From contig DVOW01000004.1 in NCBI GenBank assembly GCA_018713335.1, positions 1 to 45,357 of the forward strand: a stretch of DNA of 45,357 bases, given 5' to 3'. The first letter of the stretch is position 1. Each line of letters opens with the position of its first letter. The notes under the pieces were generated by a model. The model ran no database searches, was not told the DNA's origin, and worked only from the letters and a program-made list of their open reading frames with translations. The DNA is from Candidatus Merdivicinus intestinigallinarum (GTDB lineage: Bacteria > Bacillota > Clostridia > Oscillospirales > Ruminococcaceae). A program made the position numbers and the translations under genes. This document shows positions 38,906 through 45,357 of the stretch, piece after piece.

Positions 38906-40438
38906 GTGTATCTGGCCTTGTATCGGAAATGGCGTCCCAGGGTTTTCTCGGACGTGGTTTCCCAAGAGCATATCACCGTTACCCTGCAAAATCAGGTCCG
39001 TTCCGGCAAAACAGCCCACGCGTACCTGTTCACCGGTTCCCGGGGGACCGGCAAAACCACCTGCTCCAAAATCTTAGCGAAGGCGGTTAACTGCCTGCAC
39101 CCGGTGGACGGCAATCCATGTTTGGAATGCGAGATCTGCCGCGGGATCGAGGACGGATCCATTATGGACGTAGTGGAAATGGACGCGGCCAGCAACAACA
39201 GCGTCGAGGATGTCCGCAGCCTGCGGGATGAGGCGGGATACGCGCCCGCCGTCTGCAGGTACCGGGTCTATATCATCGACGAGGTCCATATGCTCAGCGC
39301 CAGCGCTTTCAACGCCCTGCTGAAAATTATGGAGGAGCCGCCCCCACATGTGCTGTTTATTTTAGCGACAACTGAGATCCATAAGGTCCCGCAGACCATT
39401 GTGTCCCGGTGCCAGCAGTACGACTTCCGGCGGATCCGCCCGGCGGACAGCGCTAAGCGGATGCTGGAAATCGCGGCCCAGGAGGATTTCACCCTGGACG
39501 AGGATGCCGCCGCTTTGATTGCGAGGCTGGCGGACGGGGGAATGCGGGACGCCCTCTCTTTGTTGGACCAATGCGCCGCTTTTTCCGATCATATCGACCG
39601 GGAAGTGGTGGCCCAGACAGCCGGTATTGCCGGTTCCGGCCACCTATTCGCTTTGTCCGACGCCATTGCGGCCCAGGACGCGGCGGCGGCTTTGACCCTG
39701 CTGGGAGAGCTTTACGACAACGCCAAAGGCATGGAACGCCTGGTGACGGAGCTGATTGGCCATTACCGCAGCGTGATGCTGTGCAAATCCACTTCTGATC
39801 CTCAGTCCCTGGTGACCTGCCTGCCTGATGAGCTGGAGCGTTATCAGGAAATGGCAAAAACACTTTCCCTTCCGCGAATCCTGGAAATTTTAGGCGTGTT
39901 CCAGCGGTGCCTGGACAGCCTTTCCCGCAGCGGCGACCAGAAGGTGGAAGTAGAAATAGCTTTGATCCGCCTTTGCTGCGGGGCGCAGTTCCAAGCCGCG
40001 CAGACAGCTGTTACGCCTGCTGTGCAGGCAGCGCCTTCCCCGGCGCCGGCCGCACCTGCAAGCCCGGCCCCCAAGCCGGAGCCGAAAGCTGAACCGGCGC
40101 CTGCCGGGAACGGCCCGGTCCCCATGGCCCAGTGGCCCGACATGCTGGACGAAATGTCCCGCAGCGAACCGGCGCTGTATGTGATGCTGGAAGGCTCCTG
40201 CGCCTATGTAAGCGGCGGGGTGGTTTTGATTGAATCCCCGAACCCCATGTTAAAAAGCCTGCTGCTGACCAATAATATTGGCGCGAAGCTGGCAGATATG
40301 GTGGAGCAGACGCTGGGTAGCCGCCACAGGCTGCGCATCGCGAAACGTGAAACGCAGGTTTCAGGGCCGGAATCTTCCGCCCTTGACCATATATTATCCA
40401 AGGCAAAAGAACAGAATATTGAAGTTCATGAATCCTAA
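38906..40438 (+). CDS. dnaX: DNA polymerase III subunit gamma/tau
   Basis: A 510-residue clamp-loader ATPase. The N-terminal part YLALYRKWRPRVFSDVVSQE is the family signature, followed by Walker A GSRGTGKTT, zinc-binding Cys (CLHPVDGNPCLECEIC) and VYIIDEVHML (Walker B). The sensor SRC motif is in TIVSRCQQYDF. The C-terminal third is Pro/Ala-rich (about 375-420) and then a tau-type domain. The start is GTG 38906 with AAAAGGAG upstream. No programmed frameshift site was recognised, so only the long form is expected. The order SRP RNA-dnaX-ybaB-recR is conserved in Firmicutes. Confidence 0.97.
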   Translation: MYLALYRKWRPRVFSDVVSQEHITVTLQNQVRSGKTAHAYLFTGSRGTGKTTCSKILAKAVNCLHPVDGNPCLECEICRGIEDGSIMDVVEMDAASNNSVEDVRSLRDEAGYAPAVCRYRVYIIDEVHMLSASAFNALLKIMEEPPPHVLFILATTEIHKVPQTIVSRCQQYDFRRIRPADSAKRMLEIAAQEDFTLDEDAAALIARLADGGMRDALSLLDQCAAFSDHIDREVVAQTAGIAGSGHLFALSDAIAAQDAAAALTLLGELYDNAKGMERLVTELIGHYRSVMLCKSTSDPQSLVTCLPDELERYQEMAKTLSLPRILEILGVFQRCLDSLSRSGDQKVEVEIALIRLCCGAQFQAAQTAVTPAVQAAPSPAPAAPASPAPKPEPKAEPAPAGNGPVPMAQWPDMLDEMSRSEPALYVMLEGSCAYVSGGVVLIESPNPMLKSLLLTNNIGAKLADMVEQTLGSRHRLRIAKRETQVSGPESSALDHILSKAKEQNIEVHES

Positions 40439-40467
40439 GGATTTGTGAATATAAGGAGGACATTACT

Positions 40468-40815
40468 ATGAAAGCAAGACTGCCTCAGGGCTACGGCAAC
40501 AACACCCAGAACATGAATCAGATGATCCGCAAGGCTCAGAAGATGCAGGAGGAAATGGAAAAGGCTCAGGAAGAAATCAAGGCCAAGGAATATTCCACCA
40601 CTGTCGGCGGCGGCGTAGTTGAAATCACCATGACCGGCGACAAGGTCCTGAAAGCTATCAAGCTGAAACCCGAAGTTGTGGACCCCGAGGATGTGGAGAC
40701 CCTGGAAGACCTGATCATCAGCGGCGTCAACGAAGTCCTGCGTCAGGTGGAAGCGGAAACCGAGGAGAAAATGGACGCTATTTCCGGCGGCCTGAACATC
40801 CCCGGCCTGTTCTAA
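40468..40815 (+). CDS. ybaB: YbaB/EbfC-family nucleoid-associated protein
   Basis: A 115-residue DNA-binding protein. The helix QMIRKAQKMQEEMEKAQEEI and the sheet VGGGVVEITMTGDKVLKAI are typical. It forms dimers that bind DNA without much sequence preference and is placed between dnaX and recR in most Firmicutes. ATAAGGAGGA lies 8 bases before ATG 40468. Confidence 0.96.
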   Translation: MKARLPQGYGNNTQNMNQMIRKAQKMQEEMEKAQEEIKAKEYSTTVGGGVVEITMTGDKVLKAIKLKPEVVDPEDVETLEDLIISGVNEVLRQVEAETEEKMDAISGGLNIPGLF

Positions 40816-40821
40816 TCCGAA

Positions 40822-41421
40822 ATGGGATATCTGCCGGTCCCTTTGAAGCAGCTCATCGAGCATTTTTCAGCACTGCCGGGCATTGGGCGGAAAACCGCCC
40901 AACGTCTGGCCTTTTATATACTGGACATGCCGGAGGAGCAGGCCAAAGGGTTTGCGAAAGCGATCTTGGACGCCAAAACGTCCATCCACAACTGCAAAAT
41001 CTGCCAGAATTTTACGGATAAGGAGATCTGTGATATCTGCGATTCTCCGGAACGGGACCCTTCCGTCATCTGCGTGGTGGAGGACCCCAAGGACGTCATG
41101 GCCTTTGAGCGCCTTCAGGAATACAAGGGCCTTTACCATGTGCTGCATGGGCTGATCTCACCCCTGGACGGCATCGGCCCGGAGAGCATCCGGATCAAGG
41201 AGCTGCTCCAGCGGCTGCAGAACGGGGACGTCCGGGAAATCATCATGGCGACGAATCCTACTATTGAGGGGGAAGCTACCGCTATGTATCTTTCCAAGCT
41301 GCTGAAGCCTTTGGGATACAAGGTTTCCCGGCTGGCCTTCGGCATCCCCATCGGCGGGGAACTGGAATACGCCGACAATGTTACCTTGAACCGGGCGCTG
41401 GAAAACCGCACGGAATTGTAA
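40822..41421 (+). CDS. recR: Recombination protein RecR
   Basis: A 199-residue DNA-repair protein that works with RecO and RecF in loading RecA at gaps. It has a helix-hairpin-helix ([19 protein letters not shown]), a C4 zinc finger ([16 protein letters not shown]) and a Toprim domain ([29 protein letters not shown]). No clear ribosome-binding site is seen before ATG 40822, which is 6 bases after the ybaB stop, so translational coupling is likely. Confidence 0.97.
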   Translation: MGYLPVPLKQLIEHFSALPGIGRKTAQRLAFYILDMPEEQAKGFAKAILDAKTSIHNCKICQNFTDKEICDICDSPERDPSVICVVEDPKDVMAFERLQEYKGLYHVLHGLISPLDGIGPESIRIKELLQRLQNGDVREIIMATNPTIEGEATAMYLSKLLKPLGYKVSRLAFGIPIGGELEYADNVTLNRALENRTEL

Positions 41422-41436
41422 AAGGGAGGTGTCCGC

Positions 41437-41910
41437 ATGGCAAAGCGCACAGCGGAAGGCAAAATCATCACCGTCAACCGCAAGGCGCGGCACGATTACT
41501 TTGTGCTGGAGGCCTTTGAGGCGGGCATCGAACTGGCCGGCACGGAGGTCAAATCCATCCGGCAGGGCGGGGTCAATCTGAAGGACAGCTGGTGCAGTGT
41601 CGACCATGGGGAGCTCTTCCTCAAGGGTGCACACATCAGCCCCTATGAAAAGGGGAACATCTTCAACAAGGACCCGTTCCGGGTGCGGAAGCTGCTGATG
41701 CACAAAGCGGAAATCATGCGGCTGTATGGGAAACTAAAGCAGGACGGCCTGACCCTGATCCCGCTGTCCATGTATTTCAAAGGCAGCCATGTGAAGGTGG
41801 AACTGGGCCTCTGCAAAGGTAAGCAGCTCCACGACAAGCGAAATGATATCGCCGCCCGGGACGCCAAGCGGGAGATCGACCGGGCGTTGAAGGAACGCCA
41901 GCGTTTTTAG
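41437..41910 (+). CDS. smpB: SsrA-binding protein SmpB
   Basis: A 157-residue RNA-binding protein needed for trans-translation with tmRNA, whose gene ssrA lies 2 kb downstream. Family signatures are [38 protein letters not shown] and [16 protein letters not shown]. The C-terminal tail [20 protein letters not shown] is the part that enters the ribosomal channel. GGGAGGTG precedes ATG 41437, 15 bases after recR. Confidence 0.97.
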   Translation: MAKRTAEGKIITVNRKARHDYFVLEAFEAGIELAGTEVKSIRQGGVNLKDSWCSVDHGELFLKGAHISPYEKGNIFNKDPFRVRKLLMHKAEIMRLYGKLKQDGLTLIPLSMYFKGSHVKVELGLCKGKQLHDKRNDIAARDAKREIDRALKERQRF

Positions 41911-41924
41911 CGGGGGATGGTCCA

Positions 41925-42755
41925 ATGATTTTGAAAGAACTGGATTTGGGCATGGATTATGCCTCCCTGGGCCTGAAAACGCCTGAAAAAGCGCCTTCTT
42001 TCCAGGGGCTGATCTTACAAAATTATGATGAATACTGCAAGGGGCGGAAACGCCCGGCGGTATTGGTCCTGCCCGGCGGCGGGTATGGATTTACCTCCCA
42101 GCGGGAGGCCGCACCTATTGCTTTGGAATTTGCGGCGGCAGGCGTATCTGCTTTTGTCCTGCATTATTCCGTTGCGCCGGACGTTCGGTTCCCCACAGAG
42201 CTGGTCCAGGCTTACGCGGCTGTCCGGATGATCCGGGAAAACGCGGAAAAATGGAACATTGACCCGGAACAGATTTATGTCTGCGGCTTTTCCGCAGGCG
42301 GACATCTGGCGGCATCCACCGGGGTATTTTGGAGCCAGGACTGGGTGCGGAAGCTTGGCTTTGCAGGGGATTCCCACAAGCCAAACGGCCTGATCCTCAG
42401 CTATCCGGTGATTACCGGCGGGGAATTTGCCCACCGGGGTTCCTTTGAGAACCTGCTGGGGGACCGGTATTCGGACGAGCTGGTGGAACTGAATTCCCTG
42501 GAAAAGCAGGTGTCCAAGGATACGCCCCGGTGCTTTGTGTGGCACACCAGCGAGGACAACGGCGTGCCGGTTCAGAACTCCCTGCTGTTTGCCAGCGCCC
42601 TGGCAGCCAATGGGGTGCCCTTTGAACTGCATATCTACCCCCACGGGGGACACGGCCTGAGCCTGGCCAACGAGCTGGTCTGCGACGCGTCCGGCGTCTT
42701 GCCGAAGGTCCAGAGCTGGGTCCCCTTTGCTAAAGAGTGGATCCTTGGCCGCTGA
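41925..42755 (+). CDS. Alpha/beta-hydrolase, carbohydrate esterase-like (BD-FAE type)
   Basis: A 276-residue cytoplasmic hydrolase. LPGGGYGFTSQREAAPIA is the oxyanion-hole region, the nucleophile is Ser about 123 in VCGFSAGGHLAAS, the acid is probably Asp in WHTSEDNGVP and the His is near 243 in YPHGGHGLSLAN. This pattern matches the BD-FAE family of acetyl or feruloyl esterases. It is 14 bases after smpB with GGGGGATGG upstream. A terminator follows. Confidence 0.85.
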   Translation: MILKELDLGMDYASLGLKTPEKAPSFQGLILQNYDEYCKGRKRPAVLVLPGGGYGFTSQREAAPIALEFAAAGVSAFVLHYSVAPDVRFPTELVQAYAAVRMIRENAEKWNIDPEQIYVCGFSAGGHLAASTGVFWSQDWVRKLGFAGDSHKPNGLILSYPVITGGEFAHRGSFENLLGDRYSDELVELNSLEKQVSKDTPRCFVWHTSEDNGVPVQNSLLFASALAANGVPFELHIYPHGGHGLSLANELVCDASGVLPKVQSWVPFAKEWILGR

Positions 42756-42778
42756 GTCTATATTTTCCTCAAATCGAC

Positions 42779-42811
42779 AACCCGCCTTCCGTTTTTGGAG
42801 GGCGGGTTTTC
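42779..42811 (+). terminator. Intrinsic terminator after the esterase gene
   Basis: AACCCGCCTTCC (42779-42790), a 6-base loop, GGAGGGCGGG (42797-42806), then TTTT. One G-T pair is in the stem. Confidence 0.88.
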
Positions 42812-42817
42812 TTATGG

Positions 42818-43030
42818 CTAAATATGAACGATGTGGTTACACAGGCCAAGCAGGTAGTCGCTGCTGATATGCAAAAATTTGCAAAGCCGAATGATCTGAC
42901 TAGCTTTTGGTAATGTGCGGTTTGTTTCCCAACTGATAACAGTCTGGCGATTTATTCCAAGGGCTTTAGCCAGTTTGGTTTGGCTGACTTTTTGTGATTT
43001 TCTAACAGCCCGCATACGGGTTCCAAACAT
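42818..43030 (-). CDS. XRE-family helix-turn-helix regulator
   Basis: A 70-residue DNA-binding protein. The helix-turn-helix is RKSQKVSQTKLAKALGINRQ followed by TVISWETNRTLPKASQI, as in Cro/C1-type repressors; the last part (FLHISSDYLLGL) is the usual end of small XRE proteins. AGGAGG lies 7 bases before ATG 43030. The inverted repeat TGATAA/TTATCA at 43051-43069 in its upstream region could be its own operator. Confidence 0.85.
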   Translation of the reverse strand: MFGTRMRAVRKSQKVSQTKLAKALGINRQTVISWETNRTLPKASQIIRLCKFLHISSDYLLGLCNHIVHI

Positions 43031-43050
43031 TTTGATTCCTCCTAAATGCT

Positions 43051-43069
43051 TGATAAGAATAGATTATCA
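43051..43069 (-). promoter_or_regulatory. Candidate operator of the XRE regulator
   Basis: TGATAA (43051-43056) and TTATCA (43064-43069) form a perfect inverted repeat with a 7-base spacer, between the divergent XRE and DUF4230-type genes. Half-sites of this size fit Cro-like dimers. Confidence 0.4.
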
Positions 43070-43139
43070 GATTTTGCGGAGGAATACTAAATACCATTGT
43101 ATTATTTTATTGGACTTTTCATGATTAAGGGGAAAAAGG

Positions 43140-43821
43140 TTGGAAGAACAAGAAAGCAAACAGAAGGAGAAACAGCAAGAAAAGAAGAAATTTTCGCTGA
43201 CGCAGTCATTTTTAGCCGCGAATTTGACAGTAAAGCTGATTACAGCGGCGGTCGTAGTTGCAGTTCTGATTTTCATAGGCGTTGGGATTGGAAAATCCTT
43301 TTCTTCGGAAAGCAAGACCACAAAGCTGGGGTTTGAAGACATCGGGGAATTGGTGACACAGGCCGCTTACTGCACCGAGGTCAACGTCACAGAAGCCTCC
43401 CGAAGCCTGCGGGGGGTTGGAGATCCCATTTACTCAGAGCAAATACATATACAGTTATGATGTGGAAATCAAGGCTGGGATGGATTTCAGCGCCATTGAA
43501 TGGGAAATTGACGAAAAAAATTCGGTGATTACAGTCAAGCTGCCGGAGGTCAGGGTCCTGAGCAATGAACCTGATTTGGATTCTTTAAAAATTTATCATG
43601 AGGAGGAAAGCATTTTCCGGCAGATTACCCTGGAGGAAAACAACGAGGCGCTGGCTGCTTTAAGAGAAACAGCGGAAAAGGATGCGGTGGCCAACGACCT
43701 TTTGGAGAATGCCCGGGCCAATGCGGAAACGATTTTGACAACATTTTTCGGAAGCGCTTACGACCTGGATAAATATAAACTGCAATTTACGGATCTGGAA
43801 ACGGGGGAGAAGGGTTCATGA
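43140..43821 (+). pseudogene. DUF4230-type membrane protein, interrupted by a +1 frameshift
   Basis: Two overlapping frames together encode about 226 residues of a DUF4230-like protein. A basic N-terminal tail (EEQESKQKEKQQEKKK) is followed by one membrane helix (LITAAVVVAVLIFIGVGI) and an extracytoplasmic domain with FEDIGELVTQAAYCTEV, then IPFTQSKYIYSYDVEIKAG. The frame breaks in a run of six G at 43411-43416; five G would restore it. The start is TTG 43140 with AAGGGG upstream. The stop overlaps the next small gene. Sequencing error, slippage control and real inactivation are all possible. Confidence 0.75.
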
Positions 43822-43901
43822 AAAAGATTTTATTGTGGGCTGCCGGGGGGATTCTGGCGGCGGTGTTCTTGTTTTATTTCATTTTGTTTTTGACGGCGTA
43901 A
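43818..43901 (+). CDS. 27-residue membrane peptide
   Basis: A tiny open frame, MKKILLWAAGGILAAVFLFY followed by FILFLTA: two Lys and then a single helix. It overlaps the stop of the preceding gene (ATGA), which suggests translational coupling. No function was recognised; too short to be certain it is real. Confidence 0.45.
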   Translation: MKKILLWAAGGILAAVFLFYFILFLTA

Positions 43902-43942
43902 CAGAGAGAAATCCTTCCAATTCTTGATTTGTGGAAAAGGAC

Positions 43943-43971
43943 TTGATTTTTTCGGGATTTTGTGGTAAAAT
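43943..43971 (+). promoter_or_regulatory. Promoter of tmRNA
   Basis: TTGATT (43943-43948), 17 bases, TAAAAT (43966-43971), 14 bases before the mature 5' end. Confidence 0.75.
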
Positions 43972-43984
43972 AATAAAATCCCAT

Positions 43985-44342
43985 GGGGGCGTAAAGGTTT
44001 CGACGGGGATTTTGAAGTCCAGTAAGCGAGCAGAGCGGGCGGAAGCTCTTTAATCGCCGCACCTAAATATAAACGCTAATAATAACAATTATCGTTTAGC
44101 TTACGCTGCTTAATTTAAGCGGCAGCCTGCGCTGAGTAGCACCGCGGATTCAGCCCGGGCCTCAATTTAGCGGTCAACGTCCTGGGGGAGCTTCCCGGCC
44201 CCTTTGACGTATTAGGGAATACCTTCTGATTCAGCCTGCCGGCTGGCGGATTCAGGAGGGAATCTCAAACAACCGGCTGCGCTCGGAGAAAGCTGGATGA
44301 ATAGGTTTTCGGACGGGAGTTCGACTCTCCCCGCCTCCACCA
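43985..44342 (+). ncRNA. ssrA: Transfer-messenger RNA (tmRNA)
   Basis: tmRNA rescues stalled ribosomes and tags the incomplete protein. The 5' end GGGGGCGTAAAGGTTTCGAC and the 3' end GGGAGTTCGACTCTCCC followed by GCCTCCACCA form the alanyl acceptor part, with CCA encoded. The tag-coding frame begins at GCT 44075 and ends at TAA 44111-44113, giving ANNNNYRLAYAA after the Ala carried by tmRNA. The end AYAA differs from the usual ALAA. The length of 358 bases is normal. SmpB is encoded 2 kb upstream. Confidence 0.97.
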
Positions 44343-44346
44343 AATG

Positions 44347-44397
44347 AAAACACCATTGAGATCTGAACCCTTGAGGGTTGGACATCAATGGTGTTTT
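44347..44397 (+). terminator. Intrinsic terminator after tmRNA
   Basis: AAAACACCATTGA (44347-44359) pairs with TCAATGGTGTTTT (44385-44397), with an inner hairpin AACCC/GGGTT in the loop, then one more T. The arms are perfect 13-mers. Confidence 0.85.
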
Positions 44398-44537
44398 TGT
44401 TATAAATCCAGTGTTTACGCGTGGTTATGGGGTATCCGTTTCCGACTTCAAATTGGACAAGAAAGTCAAAAAGGTAAAAAACTGAGATCAAAAATGGAAA
44501 AACTTTGCAATCTGAACCCCTTTGTCTAATTTGAAAA
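44398..44537. other. Spacer between tmRNA and the IS3-type transposase gene
   Basis: No gene was recognised. The segment TGAACCCCTTTGTCTAATTT from 44513, just outside the transposase stop, could be the terminal inverted repeat of the element, since IS3-type ends start with TG. The other end lies outside the window, so this cannot be confirmed here. Confidence 0.3.
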
Positions 44538-45357
44538 TTACTCTAAAAGCCTTTGCTTGCTGAGATAATCCTGTTCTTTTTTGAGTGGTGTCTTGTATCC
44601 ATTCTTTGCGTGAGGACGCTGCTCATTATAAAAAACAATGTACTGATTCACTGCTGTTCTGAATTCATTTTCGGAACGGTATTTTGTTCGATACAGTTCT
44701 TCTCGCTTCAAATTGGAAAAGAATGATTCCATAACAGAATTATCATATGGAATGTGCGCCCTGGAAAAAGACTGCGTAACTCCCAAAGATTGTAAAGTCA
44801 AACGAAAGGTTTTCGACTGATAGTTGGATCCGCGGTCCGTGTGAAAAGTCAGCGGCAGTACCGGCTTTCGATTTGTATAAGCCATTTGAAATGTTCCTTT
44901 CACAAGCTGTGTGCTGTTTGTCTTTCCCACTTTGCAGCCAATCGCCATGCGTGAAAACAGATCCAGAACAACACAGATATAGTAATTTTTGTTATGGAGT
45001 CGAAAACAGGTAACATCGCTTACCCAAACTTCATTGGGATGTGTCACTGTAAACTGCTGGTTCAGGTAGTTCTTAAATTTCCGCTGTTCCTTATCATAGA
45101 GATCTTTTGCACCCTGCCGGATACTTACAAATCCCATATCGCGCATCAGCTCTCGAACCATTTCAACAGAAATATGGTAGCCTTCCTCTTTCAGAATCGC
45201 AGTAATTTTAGCAGCACCAAAGATTTGATTGCTGTCATCATATATTTGTTGTATTTTCAGACGATATTCCTCCCGGCGTTTTGCATACCAAGTATTATCT
45301 CTTTTATTGCGAAAGATATGATTATAAAAAGTTCCTCGCGGAACCCCCAATGCTTCA
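44538..45357 (-). mobile_element. IS3-family transposase (OrfB), cut by the window edge
   Basis: A DDE integrase-type transposase of the IS3 family, with 270 or more residues in the window; the reading frame stays open to the right edge (EALGVPRGTFYNH), so the N terminus is missing. A helix-turn-helix-like start (SRGTFYNH type) and IFGAAKITAILKEEGYHIS (HTH_21) precede the rve core. The catalytic residues are Asp in VWVSDVTCFRL, Asp in FHTDRGSNYQ and Glu in NSVMESFFSNLKREELY. The terminal RPHAKNGYKTP is usual for IS150/IS3-type OrfB. The gene is AT-richer than the rest of the window. OrfA would lie outside to the right. Confidence 0.93.

Noticed and set aside
38906-40438. Programmed frameshift in dnaX giving a gamma form
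   Set aside because: No A7-type slippery site followed by a hairpin was found; the longest candidate is a short A5 run near 40250.
44252-44491. Minus-strand open frame of 79 codons with GGGGESRTPVRKPIH
   Set aside because: It is antisense to the 3' end of tmRNA and its terminator; this is a well-known false protein produced by ssrA genes.

Overview
The window reads as chromosomal DNA of an anaerobic, fermentative, Gram-positive bacterium of the class Clostridia, probably a gut-type Oscillospirales-like lineage. The evidence is a complete Rnf ferredoxin:NAD+ oxidoreductase operon, the Firmicutes-type block SRP RNA - dnaX - ybaB/ebfC - recR, strong AGGAGG ribosome-binding sites, sortase-type cell-wall anchoring, and high-GC coding sequence rich in glycan-degrading enzymes. 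Genus or species cannot be named from the sequence alone. No rRNA, tRNA or CRISPR array was found.

Region 1 (about 1-7044, + strand) is an Rnf operon: apbE (flavin transferase), a NusG-domain-II membrane protein, a Gx-transporter-type membrane protein, then rnfC-D-G-E-A-B. Almost all genes overlap by 1-8 bases, so translation is probably coupled. ApbE would attach FMN to the Thr residues of RnfD and RnfG. A convergent HD-domain nucleotidase gene follows with no spacer.

Region 2 (about 7.6-12.9 kb) is a cell-envelope pair, a YfhO-family membrane protein and a GtrB/DPM1-type glycosyltransferase. It is enclosed by inverted copies of a GC-rich palindromic repeat family. Two small ribbon-helix-helix regulators follow, the second under a promoter embedded in a perfect 15-bp inverted repeat.

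Region 3 (about 12.9-16.4 kb, - strand) is a three-gene operon: galactokinase-like GHMP kinase, GlmU-like nucleotidyltransferase and phosphohexomutase. This looks like a sugar activation or salvage route.

Region 4 (about 16.5-22.1 kb) holds an esterase-like hydrolase, a flavodoxin/ferredoxin (EFR1-type) protein, a tiny membrane peptide, three GNAT domains in two genes, a DUF3795-type Cys-rich protein, a lipoprotein, and a convergent sugar O-acetyltransferase.

Region 5 (about 22.3-36.1 kb) is carbohydrate catabolism: a GH2 beta-mannosidase-type enzyme with two uroporphyrinogen-decarboxylase-superfamily proteins; a divergent operon with a GH36 alpha-galactosidase, a uridine-kinase-like P-loop kinase, an unrecognised 409-residue protein and a frameshifted membrane protein; and the L-rhamnose genes rhaB-rhaA-rhaD.

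Region 6 (about 36.1-38.6 kb) is a large, AT-richer, sortase-anchored surface protein behind a promoter with 11-bp direct repeats. Region 7 (about 38.7-44.4 kb) is housekeeping: SRP RNA, dnaX, ybaB, recR, smpB, a carbohydrate-esterase-like gene, an XRE regulator, a frameshifted DUF4230-type gene and tmRNA (ssrA). An IS3-family transposase gene runs off the right edge.

The most unusual non-coding signal is a roughly 260-bp multi-hairpin element present twice in opposite orientation, at about 21184-21440 and 34871-35132. The stems are conserved while their sequences change in a compensating way, so structure appears to be under selection. Two genes carry apparent one-base insertions in homopolymers (A7 at 27465-27471, G6 at 43411-43416).
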